This document shows positions 6,627 to 16,267 of a DNA stretch of 20,418 bases, one piece after another. The notes under the pieces are model-generated. The model saw only the letters and a list, made by a program, of their open reading frames with translations, searched no databases and had not been told where the DNA came from. The DNA is from Segatella copri. Lineage in GTDB: Bacteria; Bacteroidota; Bacteroidia; Bacteroidales; Bacteroidaceae. Position 1 is the stretch's first letter; every line of letters starts with the position of its first letter. The translations under genes and the position numbers were made by a program. The stretch lies in NCBI RefSeq assembly GCF_019127135.1, contig NZ_JAHOEA010000058.1, positions 1-20,418 on the forward strand, given 5' to 3'.

Positions 6627-7967
6627 CTATTTCTTTAATTGATGAATAATCCAAGCCTGCCACTCATCCCACTGCTCCTGATACCAGTAATGACCGGTCA
6701 TCTGATACAGACTCAGGGTCTTTGGCGCCTTCACACTATTATATAATCCATAAGAAGAAGTAGGTGGAACCACCTCATCATTATAACCGAAACTGTACCA
6801 GCCAGGAACAGTGATACGACGGGCGAAGTTGACGCCATCATAATAGCGTGCACCTTCGAGTCTTGCCTTTTCCAAATCCGTAAGTTTCTGCTCTTTCCAT
6901 GCAGCCCCCTGCGCCTTGTCTTCCTTATAGAAGTAGTGAGGCCAGCCACCTGCAACTCCGTGAATTTCAGCTTCATAATCACACATAGCATCATGAACAG
7001 GAGCCAGGAATGTGACTCGCTTGTCGAGAGCTGCCACAGCGATGGAAAGGAATCCGCCCTGTGATGAACCCGTTACACCGATAGTCTTCCCGTTCCACTC
7101 AGGGAGCGAAGCGATATAATCCACACCACGAACAGCACCTGTCACTACGCGACGGTAAGCATTGCGATAAGGATTCTCGAGATTGGTATCCCAGTAACCA
7201 TTCAGCTCGCCATTGGCAAGATCATCATAAATCTTCTGCTGCATGGTAACAGGAACACCGTGAATACCGATTTCCAGTACGATGCATTCAGCAGGAGCCG
7301 TATAAGTATCGCCGGCATAAGGGCGTACACCCGCACCAGGCACACGGAGCAAAGCCGGATACTTGCCTTCTTTTACCGGAACACTCAGGATGCCATACAT
7401 CTTAGAGCCCCATCGGTTGTTGTTATAACTGATTTCATATACATTCTTATCCTTTGTACAACGTTCAGGCAGAAGCACCTTGGTAGGATTGAGGTCATTC
7501 TGTCTTGCCTCATCCAGTGCCTTCTTCCAGAAAGCATCGAAATCCTTAGGTTCCTGTGCGAAAGGCTGAATCTTCTCTGGAGAGAAACCTGCCGTGCAAA
7601 GTCCCTCGTAATCCTTGCCATCAACATGAGCGATAACCTTGAAGCGGTAGAAGCCCGGTCTGTTCAGACTGCCGCACCATTTCATGGTTCCGTCCTTGAG
7701 AGTGGTACTTTTCTTCACCTCCGGAAACATCGTCGGTCCGGCTTCGTAATCAACCTTCACCTGATTGAGTAGCGTACCGCTCTTTCTCACATTCACCGTG
7801 AAGTTAGCCTTCTCGCCTACCCGGTAATTCCAGTCCTGATGGTCAGGAGTTACCGTTACAACGATGTTATTTCCTCTGATTTGTGCGCTGAGGCTTGAAA
7901 TCCCCAGCACACTCATCAGAACACCTATAATTATTAACCTAAAAACATTTGCTATACGATGATTCAT
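6627..7967 (-). CDS. Secreted acetyl esterase, AXE1/CE7-like, with N-terminal beta domain
   Basis: Alpha/beta-hydrolase of 446 aa with a signal peptide (about 1-28, SLSA before the cut) and a beta-rich, Ig-like leader domain at about 30-130. The AXE1-type catalytic domain spans about 135-446. The proposed triad is S302 (GSSQGG), D397 (YNDEVVP) and H426 (TGHYW). The RGQ motif usual in CE7 is not seen where expected; that strand reads LEIGIHGVP (231-239). In this locus the natural substrate is plausibly acetylated mannan or glucomannan oligosaccharides rather than xylan (inference). It is the first gene of the downstream operon, preceded by a TAACTTTG promoter at plus 8014-8021. Confidence 0.85.
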   Translation of the reverse strand: MNHRIANVFRLIIIGVLMSVLGISSLSAQIRGNNIVVTVTPDHQDWNYRVGEKANFTVNVRKSGTLLNQVKVDYEAGPTMFPEVKKSTTLKDGTMKWCGSLNRPGFYRFKVIAHVDGKDYEGLCTAGFSPEKIQPFAQEPKDFDAFWKKALDEARQNDLNPTKVLLPERCTKDKNVYEISYNNNRWGSKMYGILSVPVKEGKYPALLRVPGAGVRPYAGDTYTAPAECIVLEIGIHGVPVTMQQKIYDDLANGELNGYWDTNLENPYRNAYRRVVTGAVRGVDYIASLPEWNGKTIGVTGSSQGGFLSIAVAALDKRVTFLAPVHDAMCDYEAEIHGVAGGWPHYFYKEDKAQGAAWKEQKLTDLEKARLEGARYYDGVNFARRITVPGWYSFGYNDEVVPPTSSYGLYNSVKAPKTLSLYQMTGHYWYQEQWDEWQAWIIHQLKK

Positions 7968-8013
7968 ATTTTCGTTGGTAATCTTGTTAGTTAAACATTC
8001 TGTTTTACGGTTG

Positions 8014-8056
8014 CAAAGTTAACACAATTCTTTCTATAACCCTTGTACTATTTTGC
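8014..8056 (-). promoter_or_regulatory. Promoter P1 of the esterase operon, with shared upstream element
   Basis: Minus-strand -7 box TAACTTTG (plus 8014-8021) lies in the 14-mer cggttgcaaagtta (8008-8021). GCAAAATA (plus 8049-8056) sits 28-35 nt upstream of the first base of the -7 box. No TTTG at the usual -33 position. A weaker GAAAAGAA copy lies at 8071-8078. The esterase ATG is about 46 nt past the -7 box. The absence of a -33 box plus a fixed upstream element suggests activator dependence. Confidence 0.7.
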
Positions 8057-8131
8057 TAAATGATTACACTTTCTTTTCAAAGCATAAAAAAAAGCATTAT
8101 TATATCATTAAATTACCTAAAAATATACACT

Positions 8132-8172
8132 AAAAAAGGTGGCAATCCCTTTTTAATGGGATTTGCCACCTT
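8132..8172 (-). terminator. Intrinsic terminator closing the SusC operon
   Basis: Arms 8136-8149 (aaggtggcaatccc) and 8158-8172 (gggatttgccacctt) pair over 14 bp with one bulged base and an 8-nt loop. On the minus strand it runs into six T. It follows the GH26 lipoprotein stop by 34 nt. Confidence 0.88.
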
Positions 8173-8206
8173 AATTATATAATTCATGATTGATTCGTTC
8201 AAACTA

Positions 8207-9700
8207 TTATTTGAAACTTGGAACCTGATCACGGGTAATCACATTCTTGTTATTGAAGAAATTCTTCATGAAAGTTGATGTATTGTATGAACTGTTGAAG
8301 TAATCAATGCCATCGGCATCCTTACCATACCAAGGCATAGTCCAGCTCCACATCGCTCCATCGGTGAACATATTCTCAATAGAAGGAATGGCATCACACT
8401 CACCCAGTGTAATCAGCTTCTTACCATTGGTAATCTTGCGAAGTTCCTCATACTCCTGAGCAAAAGATGAATGATAAGGAGTCTTCTGGCTATTGCAGTA
8501 GTAATCACGTGCGATGATATCTACATACTCATCTCCTGGATACCAGTCCATATCATTGGTGATAGTCTTGTCATTCTCATCCTGATAGTAACCTTCAGAA
8601 GTCCAGACCCAAATCAAGTTATTCACGCCCTTCTCCTTGAAGGTATCATACATCAGTTTCCAGAGTTTCTTGAACTGAACAGGACCATTAGATCCCCACC
8701 AGAACCAAGGTTTGCCGGAATCACCCCACTTACCATAGTTACCACGAGCCTCATGAAGAGGACGCCAGATAACAGGGATACCCTTTGCCTGAAGAGCCAG
8801 GAGATAATCGGCAATGACATTCAAGTCGCGCTTTACGCGATTATTCTCCCAAGTACCATTTCTTACAGCTCGTCTACAGGTGAAAGAGGTCTTCTCTGCA
8901 TAGAACGAATAAGAAGAAACGTCGTTAATCTTATCCTCAGATGCAGGAACATTCCAGTGCCACATGCATTCTACGATACCATTGTTGTTATACCAGTCCT
9001 CTACTACGCTTGTGTTGGTATAGTCTATCCAACTAGAACTGCTCAATGGCTTACTGTTGTTGAAGTGAACGAAGTCGAAACAGTTGAGTGCAGGATACTT
9101 GCCTGTGAGTTCATACATCTTCTCTGCATTCTCCGTATTCCAGTTTACATTAGCCATCGCACCGGCAAGGGTCTTCTTTCCGAAATTCTCCACCAGGTAA
9201 GCATAGAGCTTCTTGGTTGCCTCTGTAGCATTGGCGTTACACAAGTCAGGAGTAATGTCAAACAGTTCTGCATCCCAGTTGTTGTAAGCACGGGTAGAGA
9301 GACTGAATGTATACTCAGAAGCGAAATTATACGAACTGTCACGCACCGAAGGCTTCATGATCTGAATCTTATAATTCGTGGCAGCCTTTGCATGCAAAGG
9401 AATAATTAGCTGATTACCCTCAGTATAAGAAAGGGTATCATCCACATAATAAAAGGTGGAGTCATCGGTATATACTTTAATCGTCGTGTTAGGAGCTGCG
9501 TATACAGGCTCATCGTATGTGACAACCACATTGACGAAGGTATCGAGTTCAGAAGCTCCATCTTCTGGCGAAACTGACACCACCGATGGTGCCGTCGCAT
9601 CGTCGAAATGACGAGCAGGCAAGTAATCGGTGTCGTTGTCAGAACATGCAGCAAAGGTCATAGCCAACATCGCTGCACATAAAAATAATATCTTCTTCAT
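8207..9700 (-). CDS. Surface GH26 beta-mannanase lipoprotein with Ig-like domain
   Basis: Endo-beta-1,4-mannanase of 497 aa. The signal peptide ends in a lipobox (TFAAC, lipidated C19) followed by SDND, an acidic pattern that marks surface export of lipoproteins in Bacteroidota. A Big_5/SbsA-type Ig-like domain covers about 37-136. GH26 covers about 155-490 with acid/base E317 in WRPLHEARG and nucleophile E434 in LGECD; WFWWG is at 332-336. It is the last gene of the susCD operon, 13 nt after the glycan-binding lipoprotein, which fits a surface endo-enzyme feeding the SusC/D importer. Its GH26 domain is much closer to the GH26 half of the plus-strand fusion than to the periplasmic GH26; both end in KNVITRDQV. 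Confidence 0.93.
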   Translation of the reverse strand: MKKILFLCAAMLAMTFAACSDNDTDYLPARHFDDATAPSVVSVSPEDGASELDTFVNVVVTYDEPVYAAPNTTIKVYTDDSTFYYVDDTLSYTEGNQLIIPLHAKAATNYKIQIMKPSVRDSSYNFASEYTFSLSTRAYNNWDAELFDITPDLCNANATEATKKLYAYLVENFGKKTLAGAMANVNWNTENAEKMYELTGKYPALNCFDFVHFNNSKPLSSSSWIDYTNTSVVEDWYNNNGIVECMWHWNVPASEDKINDVSSYSFYAEKTSFTCRRAVRNGTWENNRVKRDLNVIADYLLALQAKGIPVIWRPLHEARGNYGKWGDSGKPWFWWGSNGPVQFKKLWKLMYDTFKEKGVNNLIWVWTSEGYYQDENDKTITNDMDWYPGDEYVDIIARDYYCNSQKTPYHSSFAQEYEELRKITNGKKLITLGECDAIPSIENMFTDGAMWSWTMPWYGKDADGIDYFNSSYNTSTFMKNFFNNKNVITRDQVPSFK

Positions 9701-9713
9701 AATCTAAAAGTCT

Positions 9714-10955
9714 TTAATATTTCTTTGGTTCAATACGGAACTGACCGAAGCAATGGTCCACATTCCAGGCATCAGCCGTATTAGGCTGCATCACGAATTC
9801 CAATGCAACAAACTGGTCTGCCTCTGTAGGCAGGCTGCCACCCTTCAAGACATCTGTAAGAGGAATAGATACAGTTACCCATTTACCATAGGTATTGTTG
9901 ATACCCATAGATACTGGATCAAACTGGCATCTTCCTTCGCCACCAGCCTGCAGGGTGAAGTTGTATCCACCATTCTTGCTGCCGCTGGCACCATTGTCAC
10001 CATAGTTGTTGAATGGATTAGAAGAATTGGTAGCCACCTCAAACTTCAGCACATAGTTCTCTGGGTGAGCCGAGGCATCAAACCATTTCCAGTTGCAACC
10101 GAAACCAGTACTGTTCCATGACCATGCATCATAGGTACCCTTGACACGGAGGAAACCGAAACCGAGCGACTCTGGGTCGCCACTCTTGGTACCATCAGTG
10201 ACAAGTCCCTTGCCCCAATCGTTCCACCAGCCGAGGTCGCCGTTGAAATCACCAAACATAAGCTGGTCTGTCATGCGATAAGGAAGCGTTACTGTCTTGT
10301 CACCACTGATCTCATGCCATGAGAAATGAATCAGTGAATTGTCTGGGCAATCCTCAGGAATCACGATGCTGGTGAATTTCTCTGAGCAGGAATCACAATG
10401 GATTTCCTTTCTGTATCCGGCATCCACATTCTCGATATATACCTTTGCAGGACTTGTCTCTGTGGTATCATTGAATCCATAGAGATCCATATAATCGGAA
10501 GTGATCTGAACCTGGTTGCCCTGTAGAGCAAACTCGTTCTTCAATCCTTCAATCTCTACGCTAGGAATAGAAACCGGGAAATTAATTTCCGTTGTTCCCT
10601 TATCTGTCTCATAGAGGAGGATATCGTTCTGCACACCAGGAATGACACGTGGAATCTTGACCCACGCCTCATCGGTTGTTGCATAAACCTGACGGACATC
10701 TACATCAACGTCGTTGAAGCGAATCTTCTTGGCATTAGCCAGGTTCTGTCCCTTGATGTGAATCATCTGGTTGAGCACACCGCCATTGAGCGGTGCCACA
10801 TAACCAGTATCCTGCACATCATAAATCTGGCTGATAGCAGGCGCTCCACTGTTGGAGGTTCTATCTGGCACAGAGTAATCTACCACATCACTGCATGATG
10901 CAAAAGCGATGATTGCCATCGCAGATAGACTGATATTTTTGATATTAATCTTCAT
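9714..10955 (-). CDS. Surface glycan-binding lipoprotein (SGBP-B/SusE-position) with TIG domain
   Basis: Lipoprotein of 413 aa, lipobox FASC with C21 followed by SDVVD. A TIG/IPT Ig-like domain lies at about 40-130, a second beta domain follows at about 130-225, and the C-terminal third (about 230-413) is Trp/Tyr-rich (GDLGWWNDWGKG, DAWSWNSTGFGCNWKW) as in SGBP_B-type glycan-binding domains (PF18329). It has no catalytic motifs. It occupies the SusE/F position directly after SusD (28 nt) and before the surface mannanase (13 nt). Its expected role is to bind (gluco)mannan at the cell surface and pass it to SusCD. The ligand is inferred from the neighbours only. Confidence 0.85.
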   Translation of the reverse strand: MKINIKNISLSAMAIIAFASCSDVVDYSVPDRTSNSGAPAISQIYDVQDTGYVAPLNGGVLNQMIHIKGQNLANAKKIRFNDVDVDVRQVYATTDEAWVKIPRVIPGVQNDILLYETDKGTTEINFPVSIPSVEIEGLKNEFALQGNQVQITSDYMDLYGFNDTTETSPAKVYIENVDAGYRKEIHCDSCSEKFTSIVIPEDCPDNSLIHFSWHEISGDKTVTLPYRMTDQLMFGDFNGDLGWWNDWGKGLVTDGTKSGDPESLGFGFLRVKGTYDAWSWNSTGFGCNWKWFDASAHPENYVLKFEVATNSSNPFNNYGDNGASGSKNGGYNFTLQAGGEGRCQFDPVSMGINNTYGKWVTVSIPLTDVLKGGSLPTEADQFVALEFVMQPNTADAWNVDHCFGQFRIEPKKY

Positions 10956-10983
10956 AATTATCTTCTTTTAAAAGAATTACACA

Positions 10984-12744
10984 TTAATTCCAACCTGGGT
11001 TGTTGGATGAGATGCTATCATTAACATTGATTTCATCTGCTGGGATTGGATAAAGCAGATTGCGCTCTGTACGAGCCTTGTTGATATTTGCCTCATCACG
11101 ACCACCGATAGCATTCATTGCCTGAAGATAGATACCCCATCGAATCAGGTCCCAACGGCGGTCGCCCTCGCAGGCAAACTCCTTGGCACGCTCTTCCAGG
11201 ATGCTGCTTCGCATACCGGTCTGGGTAGATACGGCACTCATCAATGTGGCATTCGAGCGCTTGCGAACTACATTGAGATACTTCATCGCCTCTTCCAGGT
11301 TGCCCAACTCGGTTTCTGCCTCAGCATAAATCAGGAGTACATCGGCATAGCGCAGGAATGGCCAGTAACTGTCTGGATACTCCAAGGCATCATTCTCACA
11401 GTCATCATACTTGGTGGTGAATGCCAGACACTCGCTGCCCTGGTTGTAATGGTATGTCATGCCTGTATTCTTGTACTCAGCATCCGGTTCACGTACATAG
11501 TTGCCGTAAACATCATAACCGGTAATCTTCTCACACCAGGACTGTGGATAATAGAAACATCCGTTATACTCTTCCTGATAATAATATCTCCAGGTGTGAC
11601 GTACACCCTTCACAATACGCAAGTCCTGGTCATCGAAAAGCTGATACCATGCATTGGTACAGCCTACCCATCCACCAGAAGTGAGGAACTCGCTACCTGC
11701 ACTCTCCTTATAACCCGAGTAGGTGGTGTGAACATTGGTACGATAGTTGTCAGAAGCTGAAGAAATGGCAGAACGTACGCCCCACATCATCTCTGAATCT
11801 GTGCGATGGTTACGAGACCACAGATTGTTGTATGCATTCAACTCGTATGGCCCAAACTCGCCGTCAATCACCTTCTTAGCCCATTTAGCAGCCTCGGTGT
11901 AAAGCTCATGCGGATCCATATCCTGATATCCGTCTACCTGAGTCTTTCTGAATGTCTCGGTGGCTGGAGTACGATAGAGCTTGTATTCCTTGCCATTCAC
12001 TGTTACCGTGCGGAAAGGCTCTCCGGTACGTACATTCACCTCAGTGCCTACCGGCATGGCAGCAGAAGCCATGGTAGCATATACCTTAGCCAACAAACCT
12101 GCAGCAGAACCGGCATTGACATGACCCTCCTGATACTTGTTGTTATCACGATGGTACATCAAATCAGAAGCCTTGGTCAGCAAATCGATGATGTGACCGT
12201 AAATCTCCTTCACCGGACGGCGGCTGTGCATGAACTCACCACTGGCACTCACGTCGGTAGCCATATATGGAATAGGTCCGTAAGCTCTAACCAGCATGAA
12301 GTAAGCAAAAGCTTCCTGGAAGTAGCACTCGCCGATGGCATTGTTCTTGTAATCCTCGCTCACATTGCTCATGGCTGAGATATAGCGCACAGCGATATTG
12401 GCATCATTAATCAGATTGTAAGGCCCCTTCCACATCTTGTCCAATGCAGACTCAGCCTGGAAGTTACCAGCACCCAGAGTACCAAACAGCCAGTCTGGAC
12501 CGGAAATATAGTCAGCATCAAGTTCCAACACCTTAGGGAAATCACCCCAAACGAACATATCGTAAAGCCAGTTGCTATAAACACCTGTCACCCAAGTATC
12601 AACAGCCTCTTTTGAGTCACCGACATTGTCAGGACCAACCATACTTTCAGGCTTCTCTGTCAGATAATCATTACAGGAAGTGGTAACCATAGCACCGCAA
12701 CCCAGCAACATGGCCGACAGTATATATTTATTTAATCTTTTCAT
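10984..12744 (-). CDS. SusD-family glycan-binding lipoprotein
   Basis: Outer-membrane lipoprotein of 586 aa, the lid of the SusCD importer. Lipobox TTSC with C24, then the typical NDYLTEKPES. Tetratricopeptide-like helices make up most of the protein. The C-terminal landmarks are EFACEGDRRWDLIRWG (522-537) and a terminal NPGWN. Length is normal for the family. It follows SusC by 27 nt. Ligand specificity cannot be read directly; mannan or glucomannan is inferred from the two flanking mannanases. Confidence 0.96.
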   Translation of the reverse strand: MKRLNKYILSAMLLGCGAMVTTSCNDYLTEKPESMVGPDNVGDSKEAVDTWVTGVYSNWLYDMFVWGDFPKVLELDADYISGPDWLFGTLGAGNFQAESALDKMWKGPYNLINDANIAVRYISAMSNVSEDYKNNAIGECYFQEAFAYFMLVRAYGPIPYMATDVSASGEFMHSRRPVKEIYGHIIDLLTKASDLMYHRDNNKYQEGHVNAGSAAGLLAKVYATMASAAMPVGTEVNVRTGEPFRTVTVNGKEYKLYRTPATETFRKTQVDGYQDMDPHELYTEAAKWAKKVIDGEFGPYELNAYNNLWSRNHRTDSEMMWGVRSAISSASDNYRTNVHTTYSGYKESAGSEFLTSGGWVGCTNAWYQLFDDQDLRIVKGVRHTWRYYYQEEYNGCFYYPQSWCEKITGYDVYGNYVREPDAEYKNTGMTYHYNQGSECLAFTTKYDDCENDALEYPDSYWPFLRYADVLLIYAEAETELGNLEEAMKYLNVVRKRSNATLMSAVSTQTGMRSSILEERAKEFACEGDRRWDLIRWGIYLQAMNAIGGRDEANINKARTERNLLYPIPADEINVNDSISSNNPGWN

Positions 12745-12771
12745 AATTCTATATTTAAAATATGTGTATCT

Positions 12772-15700
12772 TTAGAAAGTTGCATTGATACCAAATGTGA
12801 ATGTACGGGCTGATGGATAAGAGTAGATATCCACACCACGACGAGAAGAGTCGCTACCGAATGCATTTACATCTGGGTCATACCAACTGTAGTCTGTGAT
12901 AGTGAATACGTTGGTGGCAGTGAAGCTAAACTGCAAGCGCTCCAAGCCTACGCTCTTGAAAGGATGATTCCAGTTGTAGGTCAAGCTGATGTTCTTCAAC
13001 TTGATATAGCTGCCATCCTCTACATAGCGGTTACTTACCAGGAAATTACGCTCGTAGCCAGAAGAAGCCTTAGGCCACTTGGCATTTTCGTAGTTGTCGG
13101 CTGTCCAACGGGTATTATAGGCATCCACAGTAATATTACCGATGTTACCCAACTTTATATCCTGCAAGTTACCATTGAAGATATCGTTACCATGAGAACC
13201 CTGAAGCATGAAGCTGAGAGACAGATCCTTCCATGTCAGGTTGTTGGTCAAGCCCCATGTATAGTCTGGGTTGGTATCACCGATGATGGTACGGTCTGCC
13301 TCGGTAATCTTGCCATCATGATTGAGGTCAAGGTAACGGATTTCACCAATCTTCGACTTCACGGTTGCTGCACTTGCAAAGGTATACTGCGGATCGGCAC
13401 GTACGGCTGCTTCATTGTTATAGAATCCATCCTCTACATAGCCATAGATGGCACCGATAGGGCAACCATTGCGCTGTATAAACACGTTATCTGCACCATC
13501 CCACAAGGTGTTGGCATACTGGTCACCATTCAAGCCGCCAATCTCATTCTTGTTGAATGCCAGGTTCGCATTGATGTTCCAATGCCAGCCGTGGCTGTCA
13601 ACAGGAGTGATGCCCAATGTCAACTCAAGACCCTTGTTGGTTACATTACCCGAGTTGGTCAACTTGTTAGAGAAACCTGTAGAAGAAGGAATCTTCACCT
13701 CCTGCAGCAAGTCGCGGGTCTTCTTGTAATAATAGTCGGCAGTGAAGGTCAGGCGGTTGTTAAACAATCCGAAGTCAACACCGAGGTTATACTGAGCAGT
13801 GGTCTCCCACTTGATATCTGAATCTACAGGACCGCGCCATGAAACCATAGCCGAACCACTCTGAATGCTGCCGTTGAATGGATAGTTGGCAACACCGAGC
13901 TGAGGCAAGGTACGATAAGAACCGATACCCTGGTTACCAGTCTCACCATAAGAGAGACGGAACTTCAGGTTAGAGAAGATGTTCAAATCCTTGATGAACT
14001 TCTCCTCAGATGCACGCCAAGCGAAGGCACCTGAAAGGAAGGTAGCCCACTTGTTCTTGTCAGTAAACTTAGAAGAACCATCAGAACGTACACTGGCAGT
14101 GAACAGATACTTATCCATCAAGGTGTAATTGATACGACCCAGGAAAGAAGCAAGGCGCTGATTACCCTTGTCGCTGGCGAGAGTAGCCTTGTCGAGTGCA
14201 CGGCTCAAGTCATTATCCTTTGTCAAGTCATCAGGGAAGTTGGATGCCAGGATAGAGGTGTTGTCCCAAGACGCATTCTCTACCGTGAAACCAGCCACAG
14301 CGTTAAACTTATGAACCTTAGCCAATGTATAGTCGAATGTGAGGAGCGACTCAGCAGTCAGACTCTTCCAGATATTAGCAGCACGACTAGCCTTACCATT
14401 GGTAGGAGCCTTACCCTCCTGGGTATGACGGTCGTAATAGCTTCCACGATGAGAATCATTATAAGAGAGACCCAGGTTCTGGCGGAACTTCAGAAATGGG
14501 AACAGCTTGATTTCAACGAAGGAACTGCTGAAATAGTTGATGCTATGCAACTCATCCTTGGCGCTGTTTACATAAGCTGTAGGATTCGCAGCCAACCAGT
14601 TGAGATCATCCATCTGGGTTGTATCCGTGTTAGGACCGTAGGTTGGAGGGAACAGCAACGCAGAACGTACAACACCGGTATTGTAACTCAATGTGTTGGC
14701 AAAATTAGTAGTACTGTTGGTGAAGCTCTGGTTAGTACCGATTTTCAACCAACTGTAGATATGGCGTGCGATGTTGGCACGAAGTGCATAACGCTCGTAG
14801 CCTGAATTCTTGATGGTACCGTCCTGCTTGGCATAGTTGCCAGAGAATGAATAGTAACCCTTGTCATCACCACCGCTCACGCTGAGGTTGTAATCATGCT
14901 GGAAAGCAGTCTGAAAAATCTCATCCTGCCAATCAGCTACATCAATCTGGGTAGAGTTGCCATACTCATCATAGTACCAGCCTGGATGAGCATAATCCTC
15001 AGGCTTACCGGTATACTTACCTGTATTATAATTAATGTGACCATCATTATAATACTGATAGCCCCATGTACCAGGATATGCCAAGTTTGTTTTATTAGAA
15101 CCCAGATAATACTGGTCGCTGATAACCTGCTCGTTCCGATAACGGGCATAAGTAACAGGATCCAGCATATCAATCTTCTTAGAGATATGAGAGAAGCCCC
15201 AGTTGCCAGAGAACTCCACCTTTGGCTTACCGGCCTTACCACGTTTGGTAGTGATGATAACGACACCGTTAGCACCACGAGAACCATAAATAGCTGTAGC
15301 TGAGGCATCTTTCAGGATTTCGATATTCTCGATATCATGAGGGTTGATCATGCTCAAAGGGTTACTGCCCTGCTCATTCTGAGTAGCACCATTGCTTGGA
15401 GTTGAACCGGTATCGAATGGGATACCATCTACAATATAAAGAGGTTGAGAAGAGGTGGAGAATGAATTGGCACCACGTACCACGATACTCATACCACCAC
15501 CAGGAGCACCATCGCTCTGGTTAATCTGCACACCGGCCACCTTACCCTGCATACCATGAGCCAGATCGAGCGCACCACCCTTCATCAGGTCTTCACCCTT
15601 CAGGGAACTCAAGGCACCGCTCAAGTCGCTCTTCTTCATCGTACCATAACCTACGACTACGACTTCATCCATCACCTTGAAATCTTCCTGCATCGTAATG

Positions 15701-15972
15701 GTTATATGCGACTTACCAGCCACATTGATGACCTGGGTCTTCATACCCACACTAGACACCTTGATACGTGTCTTACCCTTAGGCAGAGTAATACTGAAAT
15801 TACCATCCATGTCGGAAACACCTCCAGTACCAGTGCCTTCCACGATAATGCTTGCACCAATCAGAGGTTCATTGTTCATGCTACCATCCAGGATGGTACC
15901 CGTCAACTTATTCTGGGCGAAAAGCTGGCAGCTCATAACAAGCGCCAAGAAAGCAAAAACTATTCTTTTCAT
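12772..15972 (-). CDS. SusC-family TonB-dependent outer-membrane transporter
   Basis: Full-length SusC of 1066 aa. Signal peptide 1-20 (LFAQ), carboxypeptidase-regulatory-like domain about 22-96, TonB-box-like DEVVVVGYG at 102-110, plug about 117-245 with VVRGANSF (164-171), LYIVDGIPFD (178-187) and DASATAIYGSRGANGVVIITT (222-242). The rest is a 22-strand-type barrel ending in TFTFGINATF with a terminal Phe. It imports oligosaccharides across the outer membrane using TonB energy, paired with the SusD encoded next. It is the first gene of a four-gene operon; the leader between the -7 box and ATG is about 112 nt. Confidence 0.97.
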   Translation of the reverse strand: MKRIVFAFLALVMSCQLFAQNKLTGTILDGSMNNEPLIGASIIVEGTGTGGVSDMDGNFSITLPKGKTRIKVSSVGMKTQVINVAGKSHITITMQEDFKVMDEVVVVGYGTMKKSDLSGALSSLKGEDLMKGGALDLAHGMQGKVAGVQINQSDGAPGGGMSIVVRGANSFSTSSQPLYIVDGIPFDTGSTPSNGATQNEQGSNPLSMINPHDIENIEILKDASATAIYGSRGANGVVIITTKRGKAGKPKVEFSGNWGFSHISKKIDMLDPVTYARYRNEQVISDQYYLGSNKTNLAYPGTWGYQYYNDGHINYNTGKYTGKPEDYAHPGWYYDEYGNSTQIDVADWQDEIFQTAFQHDYNLSVSGGDDKGYYSFSGNYAKQDGTIKNSGYERYALRANIARHIYSWLKIGTNQSFTNSTTNFANTLSYNTGVVRSALLFPPTYGPNTDTTQMDDLNWLAANPTAYVNSAKDELHSINYFSSSFVEIKLFPFLKFRQNLGLSYNDSHRGSYYDRHTQEGKAPTNGKASRAANIWKSLTAESLLTFDYTLAKVHKFNAVAGFTVENASWDNTSILASNFPDDLTKDNDLSRALDKATLASDKGNQRLASFLGRINYTLMDKYLFTASVRSDGSSKFTDKNKWATFLSGAFAWRASEEKFIKDLNIFSNLKFRLSYGETGNQGIGSYRTLPQLGVANYPFNGSIQSGSAMVSWRGPVDSDIKWETTAQYNLGVDFGLFNNRLTFTADYYYKKTRDLLQEVKIPSSTGFSNKLTNSGNVTNKGLELTLGITPVDSHGWHWNINANLAFNKNEIGGLNGDQYANTLWDGADNVFIQRNGCPIGAIYGYVEDGFYNNEAAVRADPQYTFASAATVKSKIGEIRYLDLNHDGKITEADRTIIGDTNPDYTWGLTNNLTWKDLSLSFMLQGSHGNDIFNGNLQDIKLGNIGNITVDAYNTRWTADNYENAKWPKASSGYERNFLVSNRYVEDGSYIKLKNISLTYNWNHPFKSVGLERLQFSFTATNVFTITDYSWYDPDVNAFGSDSSRRGVDIYSYPSARTFTFGINATF

Positions 15973-16084
15973 AAATTATTATTATTGTTGTTAATTGAAA
16001 TCGTTGTCATTATCATATTGTTTATTCGTCGAAATCAAAATGTATTATCATTTAGCTGATTGTTTTTGTATTTCATTTCGGTTG

Positions 16085-16127
16085 CAAAGTTAATACTATT
16101 ATTCAATACTATATGATATTATTTTGC
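16085..16127 (-). promoter_or_regulatory. Promoter P2 of the SusC operon, with shared upstream element
   Basis: Minus-strand -7 TAACTTTG (plus 16085-16092) within the 14-mer cggttgcaaagtta (16079-16092). GCAAAATA at plus 16120-16127 is 28-35 nt upstream of the -7 start, the same spacing as in P1 and P3. A second GCAAATAA (plus 16141-16148) lies 21 nt further upstream in direct orientation. No -33 TTTG at the usual distance. Confidence 0.72.
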
Positions 16128-16155
16128 CGATTACTAACATTTATTTGCTTTTGAT

Positions 16156-16196
16156 AAAAAAAAGGTGATAAATCCACCCTAAATGAACTTATCACC
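16156..16196 (-). terminator. Intrinsic terminator of the two-domain secreted protein gene
   Basis: Arms ggtgataa (16164-16171) and ttatcacc (16189-16196) pair perfectly; a 17-nt loop separates them. On the minus strand eight T follow. It ends 71 nt past the stop codon, and its T-tract lies only a few bases from the distal activator-like half-site of the SusC promoter. Confidence 0.78.
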
Positions 16197-16267
16197 CCTA
16201 ATACTTATTTGTATTCTATTATTGCGTTTAAACGCAAAACATAACAATCACGTCTTTACCGCAGAGA

